From positions 7,973,508-8,037,507 of the forward strand of contig OY744464.1 of the NCBI GenBank assembly GCA_963556145.1: DNA of 64,000 nucleotides. Reading direction: 5' to 3'. Origin of the DNA: Hygrocybe punicea. Taxonomy: Eukaryota; Basidiomycota; Agaricomycetes; Agaricales; Hygrophoraceae. The translations under genes were made by a program, and so were the position numbers. Under the pieces are notes generated by a model. The model was given only the letters and a program-made list of their open reading frames with translations, had not been told where the DNA came from and did not search any database. Of the stretch, positions 9,834-21,672 are shown piece by piece; position 1 is the first letter of the stretch; the number at the start of each line of letters is the position of its first letter.

Positions 9834-11612
9834 CCGGCACAATCCAACGCTGGCTCAGTGGCCACAGATTCACACCAGCAACACTTGAAAATGTCAAACG
9901 AGGACGTGCGCTTGCTGCAAGTTGTCATGTTGGCGTCCTTACTGGATGTCCTGACATTGTCAATACAGTGAAAGAGAAACTCATTGAGTTGCGTACCTCA
10001 GGAGTCCCCGTTGGAGTTTTCCTCACTCGCACCATCATGCTATCCATCATTGAAACCCAACAACCTCAGCTTCTCAATATCTTCAAATGCTCCGAGTCGT
10101 ACGTTCGAGGATTCCTGCAGAGTGTTCTTGATTGGACTCTCCGTAAGGCAACACGAAAAGCTGCTCATCTTCCTGCTGATGCTGAAGCTCAATGCACACG
10201 AGCTTTTTTTCGCCTTGTTCATCTCATGAAGCATCGTGACATTCCACCAAAACTGCTCATTTTCATGGATCAAACTGGGAAATGTCTGATGGGAACAAAG
10301 GACAAGACCTATGAGAAGCGAGGATCCAAACAAGTTGACCTTGCTGCCAAGGACGAAAAGCGTGCTTAAACCCTGTGTGTTGCGACAACGGCTGATGGCG
10401 ATGTTCTCCCATTCCAGCAAGTCTGGTCAGGAAAGACAAAGGTTTCTCTTCCGAGTGAACGTGCTGATGGAATGGCAGAAGCAAAAGAACTCGGTTTTGA
10501 TTTTGCGTTTGCAGCTAGTGAAAAGAAAACCAGTCATTTCAGCACACTTAAAACAATGAAAGAGGTCTGTGTTCAGCTTACCACCTTGCAGAATTGCCGG
10601 ACAATGCTTCATGATGCGCAGTGGGTAGAAAAGATCCTAGTGCCATACATCAATGATGTGATTGAAAGTGACCCGGACTTGCGAGATGTCCCAGACCAAA
10701 AGAGTGTTCTCATGATCGACTGCTATCCTGTTCACATTGGGCTGCCATTCCGTACCTTTGTCCTCGAGGAGTACCCGAACATTTACCTGATCTTTGTGCC
10801 GGCAAACTGTACCAGCATCTTTCAGGTCGCTGATGTGGGACTGCAACGAATCATCAAACACCGCTTGTCACAATTCGAATTACAATGGTTTGTTGACTCG
10901 CACACAGCACAAATGATGGCAGGGAAAAAAGCAAAAGAGGTCTTATTCACAAAATCCCTTCCAGTCCTCCGTGATGCAACAATCCGACCGATCGTTGAGG
11001 CTTACAATTGGCTTCGAAGTGCAATTGGCCGGGATGTCATCAAGAAGGCAAATTCAATGTGTTGTGTAGGGGAGTGGAACTTATCTGGGGATATCCTGAC
11101 CAGTCGCAAAGCCCGTGCAGCTCTCCATAAATATCTCAAGAATGATCAAGTTTTACGAGAAGAAATTGAAGGCAAACTTGGACCACAGACATTCGTGGAG
11201 GAGGAGATTGAACCCGATGACTCAGACATGCCTGGAGATGGCATTGATGACACTGACATACCAGCCAGTGCTGTGATCCAACAAGCACTTGGATTTACAG
11301 TTCCAACCACAGATACTTTGACAGACAACCGGCCATACTGTGTCAAGAACACCGATGTCACACTCACTTCTGAAGGGTTGTTGCAGGGAGGGGGCCCACG
11401 GGAGGATATCTGGGAGCTAACAGACAATGATTTCGCTGTAGAGGAGCCTTAGAAGACTTTAAATAATTTTTGGGAATTTTCTCTATATTTCTTGTTGCCT
11501 ATTTGACCGTTGACCTGCCCCAATGCAACAAACCCCTTGTGACCAGTGACCAAGCTACGCAACAGACCCCATGTGACGCGTGACTGTTGCCACCATACAG
11601 TTACCTACAGTA

Positions 11613-12850
11613 TCAAGAAAGCGGTGACATACACTTCTCTGATTCAAGTTATTTAGAAGAAATTGAAATAGCATCTGATTGGAAACTCGGCGCAGAAAAA
11701 TCTAGAGAATCCAAACATTGGGCAACCAGATATATTGGATCTGGTTTCACAAAAGTGGGAATTTATGTGGGATCTCTTATTTCATATTTTTTTCAACAGC
11801 ATAGCGTCTAACCAATATTCTTTTCAGGCGCAATTTGGCAACCAGGAATACATCTTAACTATGCCTCGCGAATCATCATATGAAGTGTCGGAGGCAGAGT
11901 GCACACTCAGATCAGAGTTTAAGCTCCTGTGTCTTGGCGATGCTTTCAAATCTGCTTTCAATGAGTTTGCCAAGGAATGTGATGTCCAAATGCCGCATGA
12001 TTATTCCCCTTGTCATTTTTGTTCAGTATTAACTTACAAGATCCGACACAACACCATAGTGTTGCCTCAACTTGGCTGGTCAGAAAAAGCTGATCCCGGT
12101 TCTGATGTTTTGATGCACAACCAGCTGTCTCACTGGCCAATATTTGGTAGCTATGGTATATAGCTACCAAATATTGGCCAGTGAGACAGCTGGTTGTGCA
12201 TCAAAACATCAGAACCGGGATCAGCTTTTTCTGACCAGCCAAGTTGAGGCAACACTACAACAGCATTCTACTTCAATTACAAAGATGCTATATTCGGGTG
12301 ATTAATGTTGGATCCAGATGATGTTAACGGAATCCTACCTCACCATCATTTTCTCGCAATGCCACTCCTACCTTGTGGGAAGATGGATGGAAAATTGATG
12401 AAGTTTACGGGCAATGAAGACATCAGTGAAGCTCCCGATATGCTCACACAGGCAGTACATGCATTCGCCCATTTTACACTTGTGTACACAAAAGGTTTTC
12501 TACTGCTATGTGATTTGCAAGGTATGTGAGTATCCCAACATCATGTTTCTCAGATCAACTATGTTTTTGCTTGAAAGGAACAATGTGTCTGATTGATCCG
12601 CAATGCCACATGTATGTACTCTGCTTTTTGTCGTGTATTGTGTACTCAAGGCGATCATTCAGCGACACTCCGACTTTTGAGCATGAAGCTTACTGGGATG
12701 GAGGGCCTTCTAAGATCAAGCGGTTTTTGGAGCAACATGTTGCCTCTGGCATGTGTGGCAAAAACTATATCTGCAACGGCCTCAATCTTGCGATGGTCAA
12801 TGTTCAGGAACAATTGAAACCATTATCTCCAAAACACCCACTTCATCATG
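11613..12850 (+). pseudogene. Atypical alpha-kinase gene, interrupted
   Basis: Translation shows an alpha-kinase fold as found in many Agaricomycetes. The N-lobe part spans 11640-11766 (ATRYIGSGFTKVGIY) and, after a GT-AG intron (11767-11827), 11828-12056 (AECTLRSEFKLLCLGDAF). The C-lobe part follows the MITE: FYFNYKDAIFG, HFLAMPLLPCG, KFTGNED, AFAHFTLVYTKGFLLLCDLQG, then introns 12522-12577 and 12612-12650, LIDPQCH, and the terminal zinc-type segment with C..NYICNGL. The phases of the last three exons agree. Damage: the pogo-like element abuts the start of the readable part, the 197-bp palindromic MITE sits between the lobes, and TGA 12299-12301 is in frame. The 5' exons are not seen. Substrate unknown. 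Confidence 0.8.
12059..12255. mobile_element. 197-bp palindromic MITE (copy 1)
   Basis: The arms GTGTTGCCTCAACTTGGC...GAGGCAACAC form a practically perfect palindrome with a 5-nt centre (12155-12159). TA flanks both ends (12057-12058, 12256-12257), indicating a Tc1/mariner-type transposase. A second copy of exactly the same length lies at 51707-51903. The outer ~65 bp are conserved between the two, including AAGCTGATCC and GATGCACAACCAG; the inner stems are unrelated. Confidence 0.88.
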
Positions 12851-12989
12851 GTATGTGATGAGTTGTCAACCACTGCATGATTTGACTTCAACCCTTGTAG
12901 GTTTTACGCCATCCCCAAAGAAATAGTATTGTTGTTGAAAATTTCTGTTTTTATCTTGAATCATAAATAAATCTTTATCCGTTGTGAAA

Positions 12990-14159
12990 AATGCGCCATC
13001 AACATGACAGCAGTGAGCTTAAATTCGGCCACAATGCACTGCAACTCAACTCTATCTACTACATTACACAACACAATGCAAGACCACGGCTATCATTGTG
13101 TTCTGGGAGGATGTGATCCAGGTATCTATGGTGCATGATACAGTTTCCATTTTGACCCATCGGAGGCCATTATTTTTCATAACCGCTGGACAGACCCGAC
13201 TTCAAGTTCCTGGCACACATGAAGCCCACATTCCCAATTGTGGTCAGTTGTACGACCCGTCAAGAGGCAGAGGATGTATACAGATTTCAAGATGCAATTG
13301 GATGGCTTGATCAGTCGCAGGAGAGCAGTGCGATGCTGGCTTCTCTCATTCAGATGGAGGAGGGTGCACGAGTGCTTAGGAATACCACCAGGTTCTATGG
13401 GGTGTTGATTGGGATGCCAACAGGTATTTACCTGAGCTAGTATGTTCTGTCTTGCTTTCTTTCACCTATCATTTACCTGCATCACATTTTCGGCAATGAT
13501 ATTGAATGGTTGTTCAGTACCAAACACACCCGGAAATTAAAGAAACTCGACACATCTCTTGACGCTGTGACATACATGTTTACGGAAGGGCGTTTTCACT
13601 CCGCCGTTGCATTTTTGGATGATTATCAACATCAATCTGTAACTCCAGGCGCTACAGGGAGTCAGTCCAGATTCCCTGCTTGTATTTGTCTCACCCCAGC
13701 CTGTAAGCAAAAGCCCATTCACTTTGGTACATGCAACTGAATGATGAGTGTGTAGACACTCCGCTAGCACCACCTTCGCCCACCAAACGTAGTGGCTTGC
13801 TGAATCTCGCAGTGAATGATTCATTGACTCAGCCGACAGCACCTTCAACATTGTCTTCGATGCCATCATCTACCATTATTCCCATCTACCAACATATCCG
13901 GTCACTTGATGGCATCATTAGGTCCCTTACAACATGTCCAGCAATAATGCCTGACGACGACAACTCAATCCCCTCAATTGGTCCAGCTGCGAACAGATAT
14001 CTTTCAGCACATGGGTACCAAATTTTGGCAATACATCACATTGATCATGCCGTCTCTTCCAGCAAGGATCTTCAAGATTTTATTGGCTACCTTCATCCCA
14101 AGGGAATGCCGTGGTCTGAAATTACTTATCTTTGGGATCTGATTCAAATTGGCACATAG
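12990..14159 (+). CDS. Hypothetical Agaricomycete-type protein, exons unresolved
   Basis: Plus-strand coding-like stretches: 13083-13130 (GYHCVLGGCDPG), 13219-13440 (PTFPIVVSCTTRQEAEDVYR and a helical tail ending in GMPTG before a GTATTT donor-like site) and 13731-14159 (proline/serine linker, then ANRYLSAHGYQILAIHHID and a tail with FIGYLHPKGMPWSE). The order loosely recalls fungal proteins with an RNase H1 N-terminal (viroplasmin-like) domain, where a VxxGxxPGIY strand and a TRxEAExxY motif occur, but this is a weak resemblance. The exons cannot be joined with confidence and it may be decayed. It follows the alpha-kinase on the same strand. Confidence 0.35.
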
Positions 14160-16094
14160 TCTCTGGTTGTATGCGCCTAGATCTAGTTTGTTCTTGAACC
14201 ACAGAATTGTCTGTCACCGCTCAATTATTAAAAGTACCTTCAACAATACTACATCAGCAATCTACATTAGCACGACGGCAACAACTTCATCAACAGTGAC
14301 AACAACAACGACAACATCTACAACATGACATGACGTCTACAACGAGACACGACAACAGCAACACCATATACGCAGCAACACCATATACGCACCAAAAGTG
14401 CAAGTACCAATGAATGGTCCATGCACCATCCACGACATTGGGGCCGTATTCGCGAATCGCAAGGTGGTTACCCACCCTACATTCTCTCCAGCTCAAATGA
14501 GCATTTCGTGGGCACCGTTCAAACCTCTGGCCACCCATCCCACCGCTTCATACAAATCCATGTCAATTTGTGTCACAGACTCTTGCCGGTTCGACCTACA
14601 GTCATTGATGCCCTGCTCATCAACGTGATTGCAGACACTCACATTCTTGCTGGCATTTGTTGTCCCAGCGCTATGTTTCATTTCTGGTGAATGTTACTAA
14701 TAGATTCATTATTATTTATTAAAAGTAATAATGTATAAAGAATATAGATAATTGTCACCAATTCCCTCGTGCTAAGACCCCAGCCGGCCGAATAAGGCAG
14801 GCCAGCAAAGATGCTAGACCTGACCCTGGTCGACAACCGTAGATAACGTACATATATACAGAGAAGAAGCAGAAGCAGAACAGAGTCCCAGTGTAAGAAG
14901 TTGAACGAGGTCGGAGTGGAACTTGAAAGTGCATCAGCAAAAGGGCAAAGGCAACTTTGCCATTCCGGATTTAGAGTAGCCTCGTGACCGGCTCTCTGAC
15001 TATAACAGGAAACCCTCGTTAGCGAGATATCCGCATTAGGGCTCGCCGAGGGGTTACCGGTCTAGATTTAGAGCCCACACAAGCTCCTTCCTTTTTTAGG
15101 CGCTTCCCCCGTTTAGTCAGCAAGGGTAGGTAATAAGATAAGGTTCAACAAACAAATCACATGAGTCGTGGTTGAGCCTCTGCTCGCATTCAATAAACAC
15201 GTATATCGTTTACCACCATCACCACCACCACATCCAGACCACCTAGTACGACAACAACAAGGAACACAGCGCTCGCAAGGACAACATTGGCGAGCCGGAG
15301 CAGGGATCCCGAGGGGATGGTGGGGAGGTTTCCAGGTAAGCCCCGCCCTTTTGTACATTCTTGTCAACATCCACCGCCATCTCACGACCACACACGCGCA
15401 TCAACTGATGCGCGTGCTGCGCTCGCAAGGTTGACTCAGACGCGCCAGGACAGCAACAGCTGTGGCAGCAACGACAGCCGCCGCGGCGCCAGTGCCAAGG
15501 CTACTGCTTAACCCCTCCCCCTCCCTCGTGAACACCGCCGCCACGTCAATTGACGTGTGCGTTGTAGTAGTGGTGCCTGTCATGTCACGTGACCTGGACC
15601 TTAGTCAGTAGCCAGTTCTGGATGTAGTAGACAGTTCTCTATCCCATCCACCTTTGACCATTCCGTGTGATTCCGTCCCCGATCCCGAGAGGTCCCTCGG
15701 GACCACTCCAGCGTGGCCTTCGCGAGGTTAACGGGAGGTCCAGAGGATATGCAACAGGGTGGGCTCACCACCTATGTGTGCCCACACCGCCTCTTTCATG
15801 TATTGTAAATTAATTTATTATAAAAATCTTATTGAGTACGGCTTGTAAAATTACCATCAACAAGTCCCTTATCTCCACAAAATGCCTATCTTATCTTGAT
15901 AATTGTTTGGTTTAAGTTATCGGAGGGGGGTGAGCCAGTTCGGCTTTCTGAGGCGGGCTAACATCTCCTACATTGTAGTACATGCCTTCCCAAAAAGGAA
16001 GGAGCTTGTCTGGGCCTTGTGTCCTGCCATTCCAAGGGTTATTTGAAAACTCTTTTTAATTTTTCTTGCAAGGTTTGTGACCTTTTGCTGATGT
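14160..16094. other. Non-coding stretch with one inverted repeat pair
   Basis: CAA/ACA-rich DNA at 14270-14400 is followed by mixed sequence without convincing genes. An 18-bp sequence ACAAGCTCCTTCCTTTTT at 15079-15096 is repeated inverted at 15992-16009, bounding ~900 bp that contains no recognisable protein. It may be the remains of an element, but no target duplication is visible. Confidence 0.35.
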
Positions 16095-17780
16095 GGCACC
16101 GAGCTCTGAAACCAGTAAGTAAACTCTCACATCTTGCAAGTAATCCAACTAATTCTTGTTATAAGGAGTATTGGCAAGTTCAATCTTGACTACCACCTCG
16201 CCTCTACAAGAAGTATCGCCATGCAATCAAGCACGACACCAGGAAGTTAACACCACCTACCCTGTTTCGCCAACCATCGACCACCCTCGCCTTCATCTCC
16301 GCCAGCCACCTCATAGCCATGGAACCGAGCGCCCTTATGTGCAGCAGAGGTCTTAGGATAATTTGCATGATAGAGGGAGACATGAGATGCCCTGCCATCA
16401 CTACTTGACCACAAACTGCCATCCACCTATGCTTGCACCGACGCCGACCTACACAACATCGAGCCCGGAAACAAGTGAATAAAGTTACATATTTTGCATG
16501 TAAACTTACTAATTATTGTAAGATGCAATAGTGCATTATCTACCGCAAGAGCGAGACCTCCCATCTCCCAGCCACCACAATCCAACCATCCTCGCTTTGC
16601 CAACCACGATCATCAATGATCACCTTTCGCTAAAGCAATCTAGCACGACAAGATACATAATGATGGTCGAGGGGGACCTTATCCATGGGGATCGGACGAC
16701 TGCCTACCATTTTTAGCCAACATCACCTCTAACTTCAATCACCCACCGGACCTACGTTACCTGCTTGTATGGCGCAGCCTCAACTCGATGCGCATGAGAG
16801 AAATACGGCGCTGTGGTTGATATAGGCAATGGTTTGACTGACAAGAATGGCAGAGCTGGAGAGCTCTTCTTGTTCCTATGTGACACGGCGCATCCCTCCC
16901 ATCTTACATCAGTTCAGCGCGCAAAAGAATTTAAACGAGAAGGCGGCAGACCTATGCCGCCCTCGTCACCTCCGTCGTTGCTTACACAGAGGCAAACGAG
17001 AAGGCAGCAGAGTTCTGCCGCTCTCGTCACAAACCAACGCCTCCATGCTTCACCCACCAGCGCCACGTTACCTACACGGCCATAAGCTGATTAGGCAGCC
17101 CTAATGTTGCCTCTCCGCCATCAGACGACATCCAGACGACATCTAATACCCAAACAACTGCCCTGTACAACTTGCACGGCGCTTTCGACCTCGCACTCTG
17201 TGATCTGCAAAAGGAGGGAGATTCATTCAATACAGAAACGTCAGCCCAACTGTCGCCTCTCCGCCGTCAGATGCGATCCAGTTCCTCCTCAACAGTGTCA
17301 TGGAACTAGCGTGGCATTTTCCTCCTCGCACAGTGTAATCTGCAAATGAAGGAGGTTAGTACAGATACGCTGCCCAACCATCGCCTCTCCGCCGTCAGAT
17401 GCCATCCAGACGCCATCCAGTTCCTCATCAACAGCGCCGTGCAAGTAGCATGGTCGCATGCTGTAGTCTTCAAATGAGGGGGTTAGTACAGACACAGCAG
17501 CCCTATTGTCACCTCTCCGCCGTCATGCCATCCAGTTCTTCCACAAAATCCCACCTACCCAACCATCGCCTCTCGCTGAAGAAACGTCATACAATCAAGC
17601 ATGATGCTATGTTGAACGACGATCGAGGGAATTTTAGCCAGGTGGATGGGACCACTTACCATTTCGCCAACCGTCGGCCATCCTCGCCTCTGTCTCAGCC
17701 AATCACAGCAGCGCCATGGGACCGAGCGCCTTACATGGAACCGAGTGTCTTAGGATCCCAGGGCTGTGTGAGAACCTGGT
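16095..17780. repeat. Long-period degenerate tandem repeats
   Basis: Related blocks recur: the segment around 16215-16360 (CAATCAAGCACGA, TTTCGCCAACC, CCTCGCC, ACCGAGCGCC, TCTTAGGAT) returns at about 17590-17760, and partly at 16560-16720. The segment at 16095-16165 (AAACCAGTAAGTAAA...CTAATT) returns at 16458-16520. Within this lies a shorter array at 17095-17535 with units of ~115-140 bp, each with a CGCCTCTCCGCCGTCAGATG-type core. No gene is supported. Confidence 0.6.
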
Positions 17781-19243
17781 CTTAACCACTTCACCCACTC
17801 ACCAACCCCCAGCGTCACCCCAACAAACTACAGCTAGCGTTTAAACCAGCACCATGTAGGCAACCGACCAGAATTTTCACAGCATTAGAGATGTGTCGTC
17901 ACGGGAAGGCAGGGTGCTCTTGCCATGCCATCATCACTCAACCACAACTCTTCGCCTACCTTCATTTACATCACCTTCCCTATTGTTTTAACCTGTCTCA
18001 TCTAGCGTTGCCTACCTCACACATTTTTTTCAAGACTCAAAAGGATGGGACAGCAGGGCAAGTGTGCTTTGCTGTTGTCCCATATATTTCAATCGTTATC
18101 CGCACCACCATCTCCAACGTTGCTCTCATACGACAGCAGGGCAAGAACCCTGCCATCATCTCGTTTACTTCAACAGCCATCCACCACTGTTCTCACCACT
18201 GTCTCCCCACCACCCACACTTTCAATATTTGAAAGATGGCAGTGCCCCAGTTTACTTCTGGGTGTCCGATCTACTTTAGCTGCTAACCACTGCTGTTTTG
18301 CCACCATCATATTAATTTCAACCCTGCACTGGTGCTTTCGAGAGCTCGTCCTCGAAGTATGGGCACTGGAGGGAGAGAAGGGCAAGGGTCCGAGTCTGCC
18401 CAGGAAGGAAAACTAGTGGGGTGTGGGCCATTGCTTTGCATGGCAGGTTACTCGTCCCTTTTTAGTAATGAGAGTATACAAATAATACAGTATTATTACC
18501 CTTGTATGATAATAAATATTTGCGAAGTTATTGATATTTCCTTTATTATTACATACTGATGCTAGTCAGATACCATTCTGATACCATACTACAATGATAT
18601 TAATTGATTATATCCTGTTCCTTCCAATTTGTCATGACTCAATATCAGATCCCAAATTGACATATTTCATATAAAGTTTGCAGTGTTCGAGTTGGCAGAT
18701 ATATAACTAACTACCTCACTACTTTATTATTAGTCATAGTTACTCTGAAGATTTTACAGAATGTGTAGTAAGTATATCCAGAAATGCTAAGTATCTGAAT
18801 TATTTGTCAGGTCAGGAACAACCTCCTGTGAGTACTGTAGAAATAATCCCATGCACAATGATACCAATTGCACTGCTATTGGAATTACTTTGATAAGATT
18901 GCTGGTTTTGATAAGTACCGGAATCAACAATATGACTGGTTCAGCTTGTGTACACTGGCAATGCTGCAGATTAAATGAAGCTGGGAAATTGGTGAGGCAA
19001 TGTTCTTGTCAAACAGTTTGATGAGTATTGGACACCTGAACCATTTCCAGCACACATGATCAAGATAGGTGTGGCATGCATGCATGGAATTTATGGAACA
19101 GACAGTGTCTATTGCACTGCAATGCTGCATACTGTGCCTGAGTCACTGGCCCAATGATTTGCTGAAAACCATTCAGCCTATTGTACCTGTATTGAGAATG
19201 TATTAAGTATGATGTGCATTGCAAGGTTATATAGCAATAGTAC
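17781..19243. other. No recognisable gene
   Basis: The sequence shifts from GC-balanced (to ~18430) to AT-rich. ACAGCAGGGCAAG occurs twice (18051 and 18133 regions), suggesting remnants of the preceding repeat family. I see no supported coding region, RNA gene or mobile element boundary. Confidence 0.3.
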
Positions 19244-20095
19244 AGACCCATCCAATATACAGGTCATACTACTGTGTGTACAATGGCATTGCCCAGGATT
19301 GAAGCTAGAAGACCATATTATACCTGGGAAGCTTGCTGAATGCTTTCTGATGCATTGTTCTACCTGTTACATGAGTAAGCACTGCGTGCATTGTTAATGA
19401 TTTCAAAGTGCATATTAAATATTGCTACATCACAGACACATCCAATGTGCTGTTCATACAGTGGTTTGTGCATTGGGAATGTCTGAGATGAAAACTAGAA
19501 CACCTACCAAACACTTACCAAACACCTTTGGACCTGTGTGATAAATAGTCAGATACATCAAATATGTTGTTCGTACAGATGTTTGTGCAAGGGGAATGCA
19601 CAAGATTATGGCTGCGACACTGACTGAACAGTTTACCAAACACATCGAACACATTTGGACCTGTGTGACAAATAGTCACTGCTTGCATTGTCAATAATTC
19701 TAATGCACATTGTACATGCATCTAGATTGCAGATACATCCGATACGTTGTTCGTACTGATGTTTGTGCAAGAGAAATGCCCAAGATTGAGGCTGGGACAC
19801 TGACCGAACACTTTACCGAACACACCGAACACATTTGGGCCTGTTTGACAAATAGTCACTGCCTGCATTATCACTAATTCTAATGAACATTGTACATGCA
19901 TCTACATTACAGATACATCCAATATGTTGTTCGCACTGATGTTTGTGCAAGAGAAATGCCCAAGATTGAGGCTGGGACACTGACCGAACCCTTCGAATGC
20001 CTTTGGACCTGTTTGACAAATAGTCACTCTTTTCATTATCAACAATTCTAACAGACACAGTAGATGTAGCTACATGACAGATAGCACTTACATAT
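19244..20095. repeat. ~180-bp tandem repeat array
   Basis: Units begin AGAT/CACATCC at about 19244, 19434, 19551, 19731 and 19911, so the period is 180 bp in the best copies, with one shortened unit. Shared pieces include GTTGTTCG(T/C)AC(T/A)GATG, TTTGTGCAAG, GAAATGCCCAAGATTGAGGC and CCTGTTTGACAAATAGTCAC. Divergence increases to the left. The array lies next to the inverted-repeat end at 20203-20310, as subterminal repeats of a large element would. Confidence 0.8.
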
Positions 20096-20202
20096 TTATC
20101 ATTCATACATGGCACATTGCATTACCAATGCCTGTGATTATTATAAGACACTGATTGCAATTGCAATACCAACAAAATATAACACTACCCATTTCCAAAT
20201 TG

Positions 20203-20310
20203 GCTGCTGTGATCCGGCTGCCTCATTGTTCTTGCTGATTGGGACAACAAATTCTCACACTCAACTCTGCCCAGTCACACGGTTTCATAATTATTCCCAG
20301 GACTTCAAAA
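20203..20310. repeat. Right inverted-repeat end of a possible 20-kb element
   Basis: This stretch is the inverted counterpart of positions 1-118. The outer continuation (20300-20355) carries two copies of AATTGTTCCCAC separated by CAGTTTCACAA or similar, which would correspond to sequence left of the window. The exact terminus and a target duplication cannot be determined here. Confidence 0.5.
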
Positions 20311-20389
20311 TTGTTCCCACAGTTTCACAAAATTGTTCCCACGGCTTGGCAAATTAGAGTGTGACCCTGAGTTTGAGAATCCACCGTAT

Positions 20390-21648
20390 AGAACGATTCC
20401 CTTATAGGGACTCGTAATGACAAGAGTGTGCCATTGGTCCTGGCAATGGACAAATTTGGTTCACCTCTCCTGCCTGACATGAAGGGCATGTCATTGCCCA
20501 GAAAGAAAGATGTCTTTAGGTCATTCATGACCATGTCTTATCATAAGTTGAACTTCCCAACTTAATGAAACAAGACTCCACTTTACCAACAATCAGAATG
20601 CTACTGTCCCCTGGCTAAGGATCCGAGATGCCCTTGGGGAGTTCATAGATGCACAGTATCTCCCTCAGGGACAACAAATCATAGAGTCAATGAAGATGAA
20701 GAAGGACCAGCTCAAGCTCGTCTTTGACCACTGAGAGAACCGGCAGGTGTCAGGTCTAGTGCCTTTAAAATTCAAGTCTGCAAGGCCTTCAGATACAGAG
20801 ACTGTGAAGAAGCAAAAAGACAAGAAAAGGAGATATGCGGACATTTCGGATGACAATGATACCTCGGACAAGGAGGCCGGACCTTCCAATAGGATTGATT
20901 CTGGGGAGAAAGATAAATTGCCAAATTGATCGTGAGTGATGTTCATTATTTTCCAATTGTTGCTTTTCATTAGTTGCTCTGGTGGTTTAGTCCAGCCACA
21001 GTCAGGCCAGACAAGGAGGCGCAATTTGAATTTTTACAAACCATGAGTCCCAGGCAGGAATACCTGAGTTTGGTCAACTTTTGTTATGAGCATTATGTGA
21101 GTAAAACTTTGCAACACTATCAGTCGAAATGACTAACATGGGTCAGGAATGGCAAGTCAACAATTCTGACCATCCATGGATGACATGGATTTACCCAGGC
21201 CAATTTCTGCCCCCTGATTTCCATGATGGACATGGGTTAGAAGAGATCGTGGAATGGATGGAGAGATTGCAATACCCAGATGATATTGGCATACTTCTAT
21301 TGGTCATTGGCCTCGCTTTGCAGGAATTTGAAATGGCTCACTTCACCGAAGGTAACTTCAACTCCACCAGGGGAATTCCTGAATATGTGTGGGCAGCCCC
21401 ATACACAGTGGATAACATTCAGTAGTTGGTGGACCGAGCTGACAGGCTGCGGACTTTCTTGGAAGCAACAGAGGAAGAGAATGAGGATGAGGATGTGACT
21501 GGCTCACCAGGTGGGTACAAGGATAAGGGCAAGGGCCCGAAATGGCCCCGTGATGAACATGATGGGGACCCATCCTCACAGAACAAACCGAAACACAAGA
21601 AAACCAAGACTGGAAAATTGAGGTCCAGTAAGAGGTTGAGGAAGTGAA
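20390..21648 (+). pseudogene. Hypothetical protein gene, broken frame
   Basis: Readable plus-strand blocks: about 20600-20730 (ALGEFIDAQYLPQGQ, IIESMKMKKDQLKLVFDH), 20747-20929 (Lys/Asp-rich, likely nuclear-type tail ending PNZ-stop), 21129-21425 (HPWMTWIYPGQFLPPDF, EIVEWMERLQYPDDIG) and, after an in-frame TAG (21423-21425), 21426-21647 (acidic then lysine-rich: KGKGPKW, KHKKTKTGKLRSSK). No family recognised. The stop ends 25 bp before a solo LTR, so the LTR sits in what would be the 3' end. Stops and frame changes suggest decay. Confidence 0.45.
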
Positions 21649-21672
21649 GGTGTTGGTGCTGTCTTGTGTTCA

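Larger units (their letters stand above)
6064..11452 (+). pseudogene. Pogo-like DDE_1 transposase, split and with three stops
   Basis: Exon 1 is 6064-6449. A 49-nt GT-AG intron (6450-6498) leads in phase to exon 2 (6499-7206), which continues after the LTR insertion at 9838-11452. The reading frame is the same on both sides once the insertion and its CCGG duplication are removed, giving about 903 codons. The DDE nuclease core is visible: first Asp in LLIFMDQTGKCLMG (near 10260), second Asp in VLMIDCYPVHIG (near 10710), third Asp in TSIFQVADVGLQ (near 10820). A lysine/arginine-rich block (about 6800-6900) and a helix-turn-helix-like part (SESYVRGFLQSVLDW) precede the core. In-frame stops are TGA 6782-6784, TGA 7070-7072 and TAA 10367-10369. 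With the insertion it cannot make active transposase. Confidence 0.88.
5864..11610 (+). mobile_element. Pogo-like (Tc1/mariner) DNA transposon
   Basis: The element is bounded by perfect 25-bp inverted repeats (5864-5888 and 11586-11610, beginning CTGTAGGTAACTGTATGG) and flanked by a TA on each side (5862-5863, 11611-11612). TA duplication plus a DDE_1-type transposase places it in the pogo/Tc1 group. It is 5747 bp only because a 2627-bp LTR element (7207-9833) was inserted into its transposase gene. Without that and its 4-bp duplication it would be about 3.1 kb. It has itself landed in or next to an alpha-kinase gene whose sequence resumes immediately at 11611. Confidence 0.9.

Noticed and set aside
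14753..14940. tRNA or other structural RNA gene
   Set aside because: I could not fold a cloverleaf or identify A and B boxes there or elsewhere in the window by eye.
15079..16009. Complete transposon bounded by the 18-bp inverted pair
   Set aside because: No target duplication, no terminal match beyond 18 bp and no coding content could be shown; kept only as a note.
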